NCBI GenBank assembly: GCA_023393125.1
Contig: JAEWMQ010000096.1
Coordinates: forward strand, 1 to 57,581
DNA length: 57,581 nucleotides
Direction of reading: 5' to 3'
DNA from: Bacillota bacterium
GTDB lineage: Bacteria; Bacillota; Clostridia; Lachnospirales; Cellulosilyticaceae
Shown piece by piece: positions 17,315-26,404 of this stretch. A program made the translations under genes and the position numbers. The notes under the pieces were generated by a model that saw only the letters and a list, made by a program, of their open reading frames with translations, ran no database searches and was not told where the DNA came from. Numbering within the stretch: position 1 is the stretch's first letter; the number at the start of each line of letters is the position of its first letter.

Positions 17315-18595
17315 ATGGAGATTATTCAAGCAGCTAAAAAGGCTAGAGCTGCAGCTATACAGTTAGCAGCTATTGATGGAAGTATAAAAAATCAAGCATT
17401 ACATGCAATTAGTGAAGCGCTCTTAGAGAATGTGGAACGTATTAAAGCGGCAAATGCCATTGACTTAAAAAATAGTGAAGAGCTGGGGTTAGAAGCTCCT
17501 CTTATGAAACGATTAAAGTTTGCAGAAGAAAAGGTACAAGATGTAGTAGATGGCATTAAAAGTCTTATTGAACTTGAGGAACCTGTAGGTAAGGTGCAAA
17601 TGCAAACAGAATTAGATGAAGGTTTAATATTAACAAGAATAGCGTGTCCTATAGGGGTAATTGGTGTTATATTTGAATCACGTCCAGATGCATTAGTACA
17701 AATTTCAACACTAGGATTAAAGAGCGGTAATGCTGTTTTATTAAAAGGCGGATCTGAAGCCAAGGAAACCAACCGTATTCTATTTGAAATTATTAAAGAA
17801 GCTTCTATTAAAGCAGGTATCCCAGACGGCTGGATTGTACTTTTAGAAAGTAGAGAAGATGTTAATCAAATTTTAGGAATGGATGAGTACATAGATTTAC
17901 TTATTCCAAGAGGATCTAATGCTTTTGTTAGTTATATTATGAAAAATACTAATATCCCTGTAATGGGTCATGCAGATGGTATTTGTCATGTATATATAGA
18001 TGAAGCAGCAGATATTGATTTGGCAGTAGATATAGTAGTGGATTCAAAAACACAAGCTGTAGCTGTATGTAATGCACTAGAAACATTACTTGTACAAAAA
18101 GATATTGCAAGTAAGGTTTTACCAGTATTGAAGCAAAGTTTGGAGGCTAAAGGAGTAACGATTAAAGGTTGCGAGCGTACTCAAAAGCTAATCGATGTAC
18201 AGGTTGCAACTGAAGAAGACTGGAAAACGGAGTATTTAGATTATATTCTTTCTATTAAAATAGTAGATAATTTAGAAGAAGCTATTGGTCATATTAATAC
18301 ATATGGATCAGGCCATACAGATTGTATTGTGACTAAAAATGAAGAAGCAGCAGAAGAATTTATGATGTTAGTAGACTCTGGTAATGTATTTCATAATGCC
18401 TCTACGCGCTTCAGTGATGGATTCAGATATGGATTTGGAGCTGAAGTAGGTATTAGTACTTCTAAACTTCATGCAAGGGGACCTGTAGGTTTAGAGGGGC
18501 TTTTAATCTATAAATATAGATTAATCGGTCACGGGCAAGTAGTAAATGATTATGCAACAAGAAAGAAAGTTTTCACCCATAAACGCCTCATATAA
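17315..18595 (+). CDS. proA: Glutamate-5-semialdehyde dehydrogenase (gamma-glutamyl phosphate reductase)
   Basis: Second step of proline synthesis: NADPH reduction of glutamyl-5-phosphate to the semialdehyde. 426 aa, usual length. The aldehyde-dehydrogenase fold shows the nucleotide-binding VIGVIFESRPDA block, LKGGSEAKETN, the catalytic cysteine C252 in VCNALETLL, and the C-terminal GRGPVGLEGL (here ARGPVGLEGL). AAGGAGGA precedes the ATG. proB (glutamate 5-kinase), normally its operon partner, is not next to it. Confidence 0.97.
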   Translation: MEIIQAAKKARAAAIQLAAIDGSIKNQALHAISEALLENVERIKAANAIDLKNSEELGLEAPLMKRLKFAEEKVQDVVDGIKSLIELEEPVGKVQMQTELDEGLILTRIACPIGVIGVIFESRPDALVQISTLGLKSGNAVLLKGGSEAKETNRILFEIIKEASIKAGIPDGWIVLLESREDVNQILGMDEYIDLLIPRGSNAFVSYIMKNTNIPVMGHADGICHVYIDEAADIDLAVDIVVDSKTQAVAVCNALETLLVQKDIASKVLPVLKQSLEAKGVTIKGCERTQKLIDVQVATEEDWKTEYLDYILSIKIVDNLEEAIGHINTYGSGHTDCIVTKNEEAAEEFMMLVDSGNVFHNASTRFSDGFRYGFGAEVGISTSKLHARGPVGLEGLLIYKYRLIGHGQVVNDYATRKKVFTHKRLI

Positions 18596-18666
18596 ATAGA
18601 GTAATAAAGTAATAGAGTAGTAGAGTAAGGAAAAATAATCAAATAACGAGCTAAGGGGGAAAAGCT

Positions 18667-18858
18667 GTGAAGAACAGGGGAGAAGACCATGATTCCGTTC
18701 AAAGAGATAGAGTCACCATGGTTAAAAGAATCCTTTTAATGGCAGCAAGTTTACTAATCATTTGTAGTATACTTACTCAAGTATTGTTTCTTTATTTACA
18801 ACACAATTCTCGTGATACACAGGTGATTGTTTATGAATTGAAACAGAAAGAAGAGTAA
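18667..18858 (+). CDS. Small single-span membrane protein, 63 aa
   Basis: Starts at GTG 18667 with AAGGGGGA six bases before. An 18-residue basic/acidic N-terminus leads into one transmembrane helix (residues about 20-43, KRILLMAASLLIICSILTQV), then a charged C-terminus. No family recognised. It lies 71 bases after proA and ends just before a strong terminator, so it may be the last gene of the proA transcript. Confidence 0.65.
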   Translation: MKNRGEDHDSVQRDRVTMVKRILLMAASLLIICSILTQVLFLYLQHNSRDTQVIVYELKQKEE

Positions 18859-18876
18859 GTTATCAGTTATCAAGAT

Positions 18877-18907
18877 AAAAAGACCATTAGGTTATAATGG
18901 TCTTTTT
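18877..18907 (+). terminator. Intrinsic terminator, probably bidirectional
   Basis: AAAAAGACCATTA / TAATGGTCTTTTT with a five-base loop. The A-run and T-run make it usable from both converging sides. Confidence 0.9.
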
Positions 18908-18947
18908 ATCTTTTTAATAGAACAAATGACATAATCTTAACGAGTTC

Positions 18948-20447
18948 TTAACGACTGTTATATTTTTTTTCATATTGTGTATATAATGCATAAGCTATAA
19001 TAGAAAAGATGATAGGTCCAGCAGCAGCAAAAACCGTATCCATTAATTTGTTTTTTATAAGGGCTGGTTCAATTATAGAGAAGATATTGGCAAAACCAAT
19101 AACACAAGTTACAATAATAGTTGCTGTTAAAGCTATACCATAGCTTTTATAGACTTCAAAAGGCTTATGAATGTAAGTCTTTTTCTTGAAGAAGGGAAAA
19201 GCAATGGCCAAGAACATATAAGGAATAGTCATTGCTACATTTGTCATATTAATAAGTGTGTTGAAAAATGCAGAAGCACTTTCACCGCCAAAAGAGACAA
19301 ATAAGATAAGCACACAGACAATAATACCTTGAACATACATAGCATTGAGAGGCATATCATTTTTTAAGACACCTAATTTACCAGGCCATAATTTTTCAGG
19401 AGTACCTTCAATGAGTTGCTTAAGTGGAGAGTAAATAAGCGTAAAGAATGCACCTGTTAAAGCTAAAAACATAGATAAACCGGTAAGACGAGCAATAATA
19501 TTACCTATATTTAAGGCGAGTGTAGTATCAGTACCAAAAGCAGTAGCTAGTTCATAACCTAAATTTTGCATGATGATATAGGTTACATTAGCAGTATTAA
19601 CGCCTTCTTTAGAAAGAACAGCATCCCAATTAATAAAGATACCACTGCAGAAAATACCTATAGAATAGCCAATAGAAATAATAATAGCTGCAATAGCCAC
19701 TCCTTTAGGAAAGGTTTCTTCGGCTTTATGAGTCTGATCTACTAAGCCGCCAACAGCTTCAATACCGCCATAAGCAAAGATGGCGTAGGTTAAGAAGGAG
19801 AAGATAGAAGGCAAGGTTTGGTAATTAGGATTAGGAGAACGATAAAAGGAACGTGTAGCTGTTTGGATAGGTTCAGCAAATTGGCCACCGTTTAAAGCTA
19901 GTACAATTAAAGCACCTACAATAAGAAGAATGTTTAAAAACATAACAGCACTACCGCCTATGGATGCAACTTGCTTAATCCAGCTAATGCCTTTAGAAGA
20001 AATATAGGTTACAATTATAATCCAAAGAACACCTAGTAGACCAAGGACTTGAGTGCTATTTAAGCCACCAATGGTAAGGAGTCCAGTACGGTCTTCAGCA
20101 AAAAATGCATTAGATAAAGGGATCCATATACTAGAGGCTACATTGACTTGCCAAATTAAGTATGAGGCATACCACATGAATGTGCCGATAAAAGCATATT
20201 TAGGCCCGATAGAAGCGCTCATCCAAGAGTAGATACCCCCTTTTTCTTGTTTAAAAGCAGCACCATATTCGGCCATCATAAAGGCATAAGGTAAAAAGAA
20301 AGCTAGAGCTCCTAAAACATACCAAGGAATAGCGCCATAACCCATAAGATAAAAAGCTCTAGGCATATTAGCGAAACCATAAACGGAGGTAAAAATCATA
20401 AGAACTAAAGAAGTAAGTGTTAATTTTTTTATATTTTGTGTTGTCAT
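18948..20447 (-). CDS. APC-superfamily amino acid permease, YjeM-like
   Basis: 499-residue integral membrane transporter with about twelve hydrophobic helices. The N-terminal YGFANMPRAFYLMGYGAIPW and the KQEKGGIYSWM and FIGTFMWYASYLIW blocks match E. coli YjeM of the glutamate:GABA antiporter group as I recall it. The substrate is unproven; amino acid exchange is inferred. I place the start at 20447, where GGGAGGG stands eight or so bases upstream, not at an earlier ATG 45 bases out. No decarboxylase gene is nearby, which argues against a simple acid-resistance antiporter role. Confidence 0.88.
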   Translation of the reverse strand: MTTQNIKKLTLTSLVLMIFTSVYGFANMPRAFYLMGYGAIPWYVLGALAFFLPYAFMMAEYGAAFKQEKGGIYSWMSASIGPKYAFIGTFMWYASYLIWQVNVASSIWIPLSNAFFAEDRTGLLTIGGLNSTQVLGLLGVLWIIIVTYISSKGISWIKQVASIGGSAVMFLNILLIVGALIVLALNGGQFAEPIQTATRSFYRSPNPNYQTLPSIFSFLTYAIFAYGGIEAVGGLVDQTHKAEETFPKGVAIAAIIISIGYSIGIFCSGIFINWDAVLSKEGVNTANVTYIIMQNLGYELATAFGTDTTLALNIGNIIARLTGLSMFLALTGAFFTLIYSPLKQLIEGTPEKLWPGKLGVLKNDMPLNAMYVQGIIVCVLILFVSFGGESASAFFNTLINMTNVAMTIPYMFLAIAFPFFKKKTYIHKPFEVYKSYGIALTATIIVTCVIGFANIFSIIEPALIKNKLMDTVFAAAGPIIFSIIAYALYTQYEKKYNSR

Positions 20448-20557
20448 AAAGACCCTCCCAATAATGTATAACAGTATAGTTACTTCAATCATTAAGTATT
20501 AGCGTGTGCAATAAATAAAAAAAAATACTTTTCACGAAAAAAAAATATGAAATAGCA

Positions 20558-20585
20558 TTGACAAATATTTTAATTATGGTATGAT
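20558..20585 (+). promoter_or_regulatory. Rubrerythrin promoter
   Basis: TTGACA (20558-20563), 16-base spacer, TATGAT (20580-20585), about 80 bases before the rubrerythrin ATG. Confidence 0.75.
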
Positions 20586-20599
20586 AAATACATCTAAAG

Positions 20600-20632
20600 G
20601 ATAATTATTATTAGATAGAAACAATAATTATC
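20600..20632 (+). promoter_or_regulatory. Fur/PerR-like operator downstream of the rubrerythrin promoter
   Basis: GATAATTATT (20600-20609) and AATAATTATC (20623-20632), a perfect 10-bp inverted repeat with a 13-base spacer, starting about eight bases after the predicted transcription start. Composition and half-site resemble Fur/PerR boxes, and the controlled gene is an oxidative-stress enzyme, so repression by a PerR-like protein is inferred. Confidence 0.6.
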
Positions 20633-20665
20633 AATGAAATTTTTCAAAAATGGGAGGAATTTAAA

Positions 20666-21211
20666 ATGAAAAAATATGTATGTACAGTATGTGGTTATAT
20701 CCATGAAGGTGAAGCAGCTCCAGAAATTTGTCCAATCTGTAAAGTAGGTTCAGATAAATTTAAAGAACAAGGTGAAGGTCTTGTTTGGGCTGATGAACAC
20801 GTAGTAGGTGTAGCAAAAGGTGTAGATGAAAGAATCATCGAAGGCTTAAGAGCTAACTTCGAAGGTGAATGTACAGAAGTAGGTATGTACTTAGCAATGT
20901 CTAGAGTTGCACATAGAGAAGGTTACCCAGAAATCGGTCTTTACTGGGAAAAAGCTGCACTTGAAGAAGCAGAACATGCTGCTAAATTCGCAGAGTTATT
21001 AGGCGAAGTGCTTACAGATTCAACAAAGAAAAACTTAGAAATGCGTGTAGCAGCTGAAAATGGTGCAACAGCAGGTAAAAAAGAATTAGCAACACTTGCA
21101 AAACAATTAGGATTAGACGCTATTCATGATACAGTACATGAAATGGCTAAAGACGAAGCTCGTCATGGTAAAGCATTTGAAGGTCTTTTAAACAGATACT
21201 TCGGTAAATAA
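20666..21211 (+). CDS. Reverse-type rubrerythrin (NADH peroxidase)
   Basis: Non-heme diiron peroxidase that reduces hydrogen peroxide in anaerobes. 181 aa. The rubredoxin-like FeS4 domain is at the N-terminus (C6, C9, C22, C25), unlike classical rubrerythrin where it is C-terminal. The four-helix ferritin-like domain follows, with ligand motifs FEGECTEVGMY, EEAEHAAKF and DEARHGKAFE. Strong codon bias and a GGGAGG site suggest high expression. It has its own promoter, operator-like repeat and terminator. Confidence 0.94.
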   Translation: MKKYVCTVCGYIHEGEAAPEICPICKVGSDKFKEQGEGLVWADEHVVGVAKGVDERIIEGLRANFEGECTEVGMYLAMSRVAHREGYPEIGLYWEKAALEEAEHAAKFAELLGEVLTDSTKKNLEMRVAAENGATAGKKELATLAKQLGLDAIHDTVHEMAKDEARHGKAFEGLLNRYFGK

Positions 21212-21264
21212 TTATCAAATATAATCTAAACCTTGTATATTACCCCATAAGTAAACTTAAAATT

Positions 21265-21299
21265 AAAAAGTGACTACATAAAAGTGTAGTCACTTTTTA
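21265..21299 (+). terminator. Intrinsic terminator of rubrerythrin
   Basis: AAAAAGTGACTACA / TGTAGTCACTTTTT hairpin with T run, 55 bases after the stop. Confidence 0.92.
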
Positions 21300-21509
21300 C
21301 TGTTAGTACAAAATTTTTTTGTATAAATTAACCTGATAAATAGAAGGAAATAGTAAAATAATATAGTTATGTTAACAGTTTGTTAATAAAAATGTAAAAG
21401 AAAGTTTGTTTATAATAAAACTAATACCAGTTATAATTAAATATATTTTAGGATAAAATATACTACAAAAATAAACAAAAAATAGACTAAAAATAGGATA
21501 GGAGACATC

Positions 21510-21770
21510 ATGACTACTTTAAACACTAAACTTATCAATCAACAAGGGTTACATGCGAGACCAGCTACTTTATTCTGTAAAGAAGCATCACAATTTAAAT
21601 CAGATATTAAATTAGTATATGGAGATAAAGAAGGTAATGCAAAAAGCTTAATTGCTCTTTTAGCAATGGGACTTACAGCAGGAGCAGAACTTCAAGTGGT
21701 TGCTGAAGGTGAAGACGAAGAAGCAGCAGCTAAACATATGGCAGATTTTATCGGTACTTTCCAAGAATAA
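21510..21770 (+). CDS. ptsH: Phosphocarrier protein HPr
   Basis: Central phosphocarrier of the PEP sugar phosphotransferase system. 86 aa. H15 in GLHARPA is phosphorylated by enzyme I. S46 in NAKSLIALL is the regulatory site for HPr kinase, so this HPr can act in CcpA-type carbon catabolite control. Upstream 210 bases are very AT-rich with no confident promoter. ptsI follows after 24 bases. Confidence 0.97.
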   Translation: MTTLNTKLINQQGLHARPATLFCKEASQFKSDIKLVYGDKEGNAKSLIALLAMGLTAGAELQVVAEGEDEEAAAKHMADFIGTFQE

Positions 21771-21794
21771 TTGCTAACTTAGGAGGAAGAACAC

Positions 21795-23408
21795 ATGAAA
21801 AAAGGTATTGCAGCTTCCAAAGGATATGCAATTGGTAATGTTTTTGTCTATGAAGAAAAAGAACTTATTATCACAGATGAAAAGATTACAGATGTAACAG
21901 CAGAACTTGAAAAACTTCAAGGAGCAGTTACTTTATGTAAAGAACAGCTTGAAAAAATCAAACAAAAAACATTAGAAAATGTAGGTGAGCATGAGGCGGC
22001 TGTATTTGATGCACATCTTCTTATTCTAGATGATCCAGAATTTGTAGGTTCTATAGAGACAGAAATAAAAAATAGCAGTATCAATGCTTTAAAAGCCGTT
22101 GAAACTGTTTCAGCTAATCTGGTAAGCTTATTTGAAGCTATTGATGATGCTTATCTTAGAGAACGTGCGGCAGATATTAAAGATGTTTCTAAACGTATGC
22201 TAGCTAACTTAGCAGGACATACAGTTGGTTTAGAAATCTCAGAAGAGAATACTATTGTAGTTGCACATGATTTAACACCATCTGATACAGCTCAATTAGA
22301 TAAAACAAAAGTAAATGGTTTTATTACTAATATTGGAGGCAGAACATCTCATTCTGCAATTATGGCAAGAACACTTGAGATTCCAGCTGTTGTTGGGCTT
22401 GGTGATATTACAAGTGCTGTTAAAAATGGTGATACAGTTATTGTAGATGGTATCGAAGGAATGGCTATTATTAATCCAGATGAAGCAACTATTAAGGCTT
22501 ATGAAGTTAAAATGCAAGCTTTTGCAGCTGAAAAAGAAGAACTTAAGAAACTTCTTGATGTAAAAGTAGTTGATAAAACTGGTAAACATATTGAAGTATG
22601 CGGTAACATTGGTAAACCTAAAGATGCAGATCAAGTATTAGAAAACGGTGGAGATGGTATTGGCCTCTTTAGAACAGAATTTTTATACATGGATAGAGAT
22701 GCTGCACCTACAGAAGAAGAACAATTTGAAGCCTATAAATATGTTTTAGAAACAATGAAAGATAAAAAAGTTGTTATTAGAACACTTGATATTGGTGGAG
22801 ATAAAACACTTCCATATTTACCATTACCAGAAGAAATGAATCCATTTTTAGGTTACAGAGCGATTCGTTTATGTTTAGATCAAACAGGTATTTTTAAAGT
22901 ACAACTTAGAGCGCTTTTAAGAGCTTCTGTATATGGTAAGTTAGCTGTAATGTTCCCAATGATTTCAGGTATTGAAGAGTTCGAACAAGCAAAAGCTGTA
23001 GTAGATGAATGTAAAAAAGAGCTTGATGCAGAAGGAATTGCTTACTCAAATGAGATTGAGTGGGGAATTATGATAGAGATTCCAGCAGCAGCTGTTATGG
23101 CAGATGAACTAGCAAAACATGTTGATTTCTTCTCAATTGGAACAAATGATCTTATTCAATATACTTTAGCAGCAGATAGAATGAGTGAAAAAGTTTCTTA
23201 TCTTTACAATCCAATGCACCCAGCTGTATTAAGACTTATTAAAATGACAATTGATGGTGCACATAAACATGGTAAATGGGTTGGTATGTGTGGAGAGATG
23301 GCAGGAGATGAAGCAGCTATCCCAACTCTTCTTGAGTATGGATTAGATGAATTTTCTATGAGTGCTACATCTATTTTAAATGCTAAGAAAATCTTAATGA
23401 ATCAGTAA
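21795..23408 (+). CDS. ptsI: PTS enzyme I (phosphoenolpyruvate-protein phosphotransferase)
   Basis: Takes phosphate from PEP on H186 (GGRTSHSAIMAR) and passes it to HPr. 537 aa, about 35 shorter than typical enzyme I because of a compact C-terminus. The PEP-binding barrel shows GLFRTEFLYMDR, GYRAIRLCL, the IEIPAAAVMAD block and SIGTNDLIQYTLAADR, with catalytic Cys in GMCGEMAGD. AGGAGGA precedes the ATG. Forms the ptsHI operon with its own terminator; no sugar-specific enzyme II is adjacent. Confidence 0.97.
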   Translation: MKKGIAASKGYAIGNVFVYEEKELIITDEKITDVTAELEKLQGAVTLCKEQLEKIKQKTLENVGEHEAAVFDAHLLILDDPEFVGSIETEIKNSSINALKAVETVSANLVSLFEAIDDAYLRERAADIKDVSKRMLANLAGHTVGLEISEENTIVVAHDLTPSDTAQLDKTKVNGFITNIGGRTSHSAIMARTLEIPAVVGLGDITSAVKNGDTVIVDGIEGMAIINPDEATIKAYEVKMQAFAAEKEELKKLLDVKVVDKTGKHIEVCGNIGKPKDADQVLENGGDGIGLFRTEFLYMDRDAAPTEEEQFEAYKYVLETMKDKKVVIRTLDIGGDKTLPYLPLPEEMNPFLGYRAIRLCLDQTGIFKVQLRALLRASVYGKLAVMFPMISGIEEFEQAKAVVDECKKELDAEGIAYSNEIEWGIMIEIPAAAVMADELAKHVDFFSIGTNDLIQYTLAADRMSEKVSYLYNPMHPAVLRLIKMTIDGAHKHGKWVGMCGEMAGDEAAIPTLLEYGLDEFSMSATSILNAKKILMNQ

Positions 23409-23424
23409 AATAATTAAAATTAGT

Positions 23425-23469
23425 AAAAGGTATATAAAAGTGAAAATTTTATATACCTTTTATTTTTTT
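23425..23469 (+). terminator. Intrinsic terminator of ptsHI
   Basis: AAAAGGTATATAAAA / TTTTATATACCTTTT, 15-bp stem, followed by ATTTTTTT. Confidence 0.92.
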
Positions 23470-23470
23470 G

Positions 23471-23499
23471 TTTACAATTAGTATACCGAATGGTATAGT
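23471..23499 (+). promoter_or_regulatory. TetR-gene promoter with embedded palindromic operator
   Basis: TTTACA (23471-23476), 17-base spacer, TATAGT (23494-23499). The palindrome TATACC-gaat-GGTATA (23482-23497) fills the spacer and enters the -10. This is the classic place for a TetR-family autorepressor site. Confidence 0.7.
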
Positions 23500-23562
23500 G
23501 AAACATATCATATGATAAAGAATAAATAAAAATAGTAGAGTAGTATAAAAGTAGGAGAATCC

Positions 23563-24129
23563 ATGGATAACAAGGAAAAAATTCTAGACTGTGCATTAGA
23601 ACTCTTTTCAAATAAGGGTTATGATGCGGTGGGGGTACAAGAAATTGTAAATGAAGTAGGAATAACTAAGCCAACTTTATATCATTATTTTGGGAGTAAG
23701 GAGGGATTACTTCAATCATTATTAAATGTGAAACATGAAGATTTATTAAGACGTATTAGTCATGCAGCAGCATATAAAGGGGATTTACCTTTAGCGATGT
23801 ACCAGCTTACAAAAGCTTATTTTAATTACGCAAAAGAGCATAGAACCTTTTACCGTATGTTACTGGCTATGCGCTTTTATCCTCCCGCTAGTGATGGATA
23901 TAAAGTGGCAAGACCACTTATAAATGAACAAATTCAGGTATTAGAAGAACTTTTTGCTAAAGCGTCTATGCATCATGGTAATATGAAGGGGAGACAAAGA
24001 ACTTATGCCATTACTTACTTAGGAATGGTTAATGCTTATATTGAGTTACAAGATAATGAGGATTATTTAGTAGAGGAGAACCTTATTAGGAAGGCAACAC
24101 ATCAATTTATGCATGGTATTTTCTCTTAG
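23563..24129 (+). CDS. TetR/AcrR-family transcriptional regulator
   Basis: 188 aa. The N-terminal helix-turn-helix (about residues 25-50: QEIVNEVGITKPTLYHYFGSKEGLL) is a textbook TetR DNA-binding domain; the C-terminal ligand domain is family-specific and cannot be assigned. GGAG precedes the ATG. The palindrome in its promoter suggests autoregulation. A cytoplasmic GH13 enzyme and a PHP phosphatase follow at 62-base intervals without a terminator between, so they may form one regulated unit. Confidence 0.93.
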   Translation: MDNKEKILDCALELFSNKGYDAVGVQEIVNEVGITKPTLYHYFGSKEGLLQSLLNVKHEDLLRRISHAAAYKGDLPLAMYQLTKAYFNYAKEHRTFYRMLLAMRFYPPASDGYKVARPLINEQIQVLEELFAKASMHHGNMKGRQRTYAITYLGMVNAYIELQDNEDYLVEENLIRKATHQFMHGIFS

Positions 24130-24191
24130 AAAATAAGATTACTATAGTGAGTATAGACAGAAGTTAATGAGATATATGAAAGGGGTAAAAA

Positions 24192-25544
24192 ATGGCAGAA
24201 TGGATTAAAAAAGCAGTATTTTATCATATTTATCCTCTTGGATTTTGTGGAGCACCTAGAGAAAACAATAGAGATTTAGTAGTGGAAAATCGTATTTCCC
24301 GGGTAATAGAATGGATACCACATTTAAAGCAAATAGGTATAAATGCTATTTATTTTGGACCAGTATTTGACTCAAGTCGTCATGGTTATGATACAATAGA
24401 TTACTATCAAATAGATAGACGCCTAGGGAATAATTTAGATTTCAAGGAAGTTTGTAATCAGCTACATGCTGCGGGTATTAAAGTGGTTTTAGATGGGGTT
24501 TTTAATCATGTAGGGAGAGGCTTTTGGGCATTTAAAGATTTGCAAGAAAAAAGAGAGCAGTCTCTTTATAAAGATTGGTTTGTGAATGTTAATTTTGCTG
24601 AAAATAGTCCTTATAATGATGGTTTTTATTATGAAGGCTGGGAAGGACATTTTGATTTAGTAAAACTCAATTTGAAACATCCTGAGGTTGTGAAACATAT
24701 TTTTGGAGCAGTTAAAAGCTGGATAGAGGAATTTCAAATAGATGGCTTAAGATTAGATGTGGCCTATTGTATGGATCAAGAATTTTTAGCGAAACTTGCA
24801 TGGTTTTGCTTAGAACAAAATGAAGAGTTTTGGTTAATGGGAGAAATGATACATGGAGATTACTCACATTTAGCAAGAGCTGACTTGTTACATTCTGCCA
24901 CTAACTATGAATGTTATAAAGGAATCTACTCAAGTCATAATGATAAAAATTATTTCGAGATTAACTACTCTTTAAATCGTTTATTTGGCCAAAGTGGAAT
25001 TTATAAAGACTTATTACTATATAACTTTGTAGATAATCATGATGTTAATCGTATTGCTAGTAGTTTAAGGCAAAAAGAGCATCTAGCAAATGTATATACA
25101 TTACTTTTTACTATACCAGGAATACCTTCTATTTATTATGGAAGTGAGTGGGGAGTATTAGGTGAAAAGATAAATGGAAGGGATGAAGCGCTAAGGCCTT
25201 GCCTTAATTTAGAAGCATTATTACAAGGAGAACAAAGTATAGTAAAACATATTAGTAGGCTTGCAAAGATAAGAGAAAACTCAGAAGTGCTTTGTAAGGG
25301 GGTATACGAACAGGTATTAGTAAAAAATGAACAGTTGGTATTTGCACGTGTATATAAGAATAAACGAGTATTTGTAGTGTTTAACTTAGCTGATCAAGAA
25401 GTAACATTAAATTTTAAAGTCGGGCAAGAGAGCAGTCTAAGAGATTTATTAGATGATGAAAAGGATTATATCCCGATAAGTGGTAATGTGGGAGTAAATA
25501 TGCCTTCATTTTCAAGTACCATTTTAGAAGGAAATTATGCTTGA
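24192..25544 (+). CDS. Cytoplasmic GH13 alpha-glycosidase (cyclomaltodextrinase/neopullulanase-like)
   Basis: 450-residue alpha-amylase-family enzyme without signal peptide, so it acts on imported maltodextrins. It starts directly with the (beta/alpha)8 barrel (AVFYHIYPLGF). Catalytic residues are D189 (GLRLDVAY, nucleophile), E218 (LMGEMIHGD, acid/base) and D284 (VDNHDVNR). DGVFNHVG is conserved region I. There is no N-terminal CBM34 domain, which full-length cyclomaltodextrinases carry. A small C-terminal beta domain ends the protein. AAAGGGG precedes the ATG. Exact specificity cannot be read from sequence. Confidence 0.9.
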   Translation: MAEWIKKAVFYHIYPLGFCGAPRENNRDLVVENRISRVIEWIPHLKQIGINAIYFGPVFDSSRHGYDTIDYYQIDRRLGNNLDFKEVCNQLHAAGIKVVLDGVFNHVGRGFWAFKDLQEKREQSLYKDWFVNVNFAENSPYNDGFYYEGWEGHFDLVKLNLKHPEVVKHIFGAVKSWIEEFQIDGLRLDVAYCMDQEFLAKLAWFCLEQNEEFWLMGEMIHGDYSHLARADLLHSATNYECYKGIYSSHNDKNYFEINYSLNRLFGQSGIYKDLLLYNFVDNHDVNRIASSLRQKEHLANVYTLLFTIPGIPSIYYGSEWGVLGEKINGRDEALRPCLNLEALLQGEQSIVKHISRLAKIRENSEVLCKGVYEQVLVKNEQLVFARVYKNKRVFVVFNLADQEVTLNFKVGQESSLRDLLDDEKDYIPISGNVGVNMPSFSSTILEGNYA

Positions 25545-25606
25545 AGATGAAAATGAAACAAGATAAGGTAGGAGAAAAAAGATAAATGTAGAGAGGGGGA
25601 AGATAT

Positions 25607-26404
25607 TTGTACGAAAATTTAAAAATAAGAGATGGTCATATGCATACACCGTTTTGTCCTCATGGAACTAAAGATGCTTTAGAGAGTTATGTAGAGGAAG
25701 CAATAAGAGAAGGAAGAAGAGAAATTACATTTACAGAACACTTTCCTATGCCAGTAGGTGTTACTACAGAGTCTTTTCGAAGAGAATGTACTTTGCTGGA
25801 AGAAGAGGTTAAGGAGTATATAGAAGCTGTAGAAAGAGTAAAGGAAAGCTATAAGGAGCATATAGTAATTCATTTGGGTTTTGAGGTAGACTATATAGAG
25901 GGTTATGAGAAAGAAATTACAGAGGCTTTGAATCGGTATGCTACTACTATAGAAGATAGTATTTTATCTGTTCATTTTGTGAAATTTGAAGATCAATATT
26001 ATGCCATAGATTACTTGCCAGATTTTGAAGCACTACTTGCTAAAGTACAAAGTCTAGAAAAAATTTATGACTTATATTTTAAAACAGTTCTTAAATCTAT
26101 AGAAGCTAACCTGGGAAAATATAAACCTGAGCGAATTGGGCATTCTACACTAGTACGTATTTTTAATAGAAAATACCCTATCACTTATGAAAATGAAAGC
26201 CTATTTCAAGCAATTGTTGCAGCCCTTAAAGAGAAGCAATATGAAGTGGATTTTAATGTGTCTGGATTAAAGAAGAAGTTCTGTAAGGAGACTTATCCTT
26301 CAGGTAGACTTTTAGAGCTTATTAAAAAAGAGCAGTTACCATTAATATTAGGTTCAGATGCACACTGCGCTGAGTGGGTTAAAATAGACCTATCTTCTTT
26401 CTAG
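25607..26404 (+). CDS. Histidinol-phosphatase-like PHP protein (HisJ family)
   Basis: 265 aa, PHP metal-dependent phosphatase. HMHTPFCPHG (about 10-19), FTEHFP, the SVHF block, GHSTLVR, and LGSDAH near the C-terminus match HisJ/HisK-type histidinol phosphatases. The start is TTG at 25607, with GAGAGGGGG about six bases before it. No his gene is nearby and the gene sits behind a GH13 enzyme, so the true substrate may be another phosphate ester. The 3' end of the gene forms half of its own terminator. Confidence 0.82.
   Translation: MYENLKIRDGHMHTPFCPHGTKDALESYVEEAIREGRREITFTEHFPMPVGVTTESFRRECTLLEEEVKEYIEAVERVKESYKEHIVIHLGFEVDYIEGYEKEITEALNRYATTIEDSILSVHFVKFEDQYYAIDYLPDFEALLAKVQSLEKIYDLYFKTVLKSIEANLGKYKPERIGHSTLVRIFNRKYPITYENESLFQAIVAALKEKQYEVDFNVSGLKKKFCKETYPSGRLLELIKKEQLPLILGSDAHCAEWVKIDLSSF

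Noticed and set aside
17392..17772. Antisense frame of 126 codons within proA
   Set aside because: Shadow of a conserved gene; Ser-rich low-information translation.
22296..22634. Antisense frame of 112 codons within ptsI
   Set aside because: Phe/Asn/Ile-rich translation opposite a conserved enzyme; no start signals.
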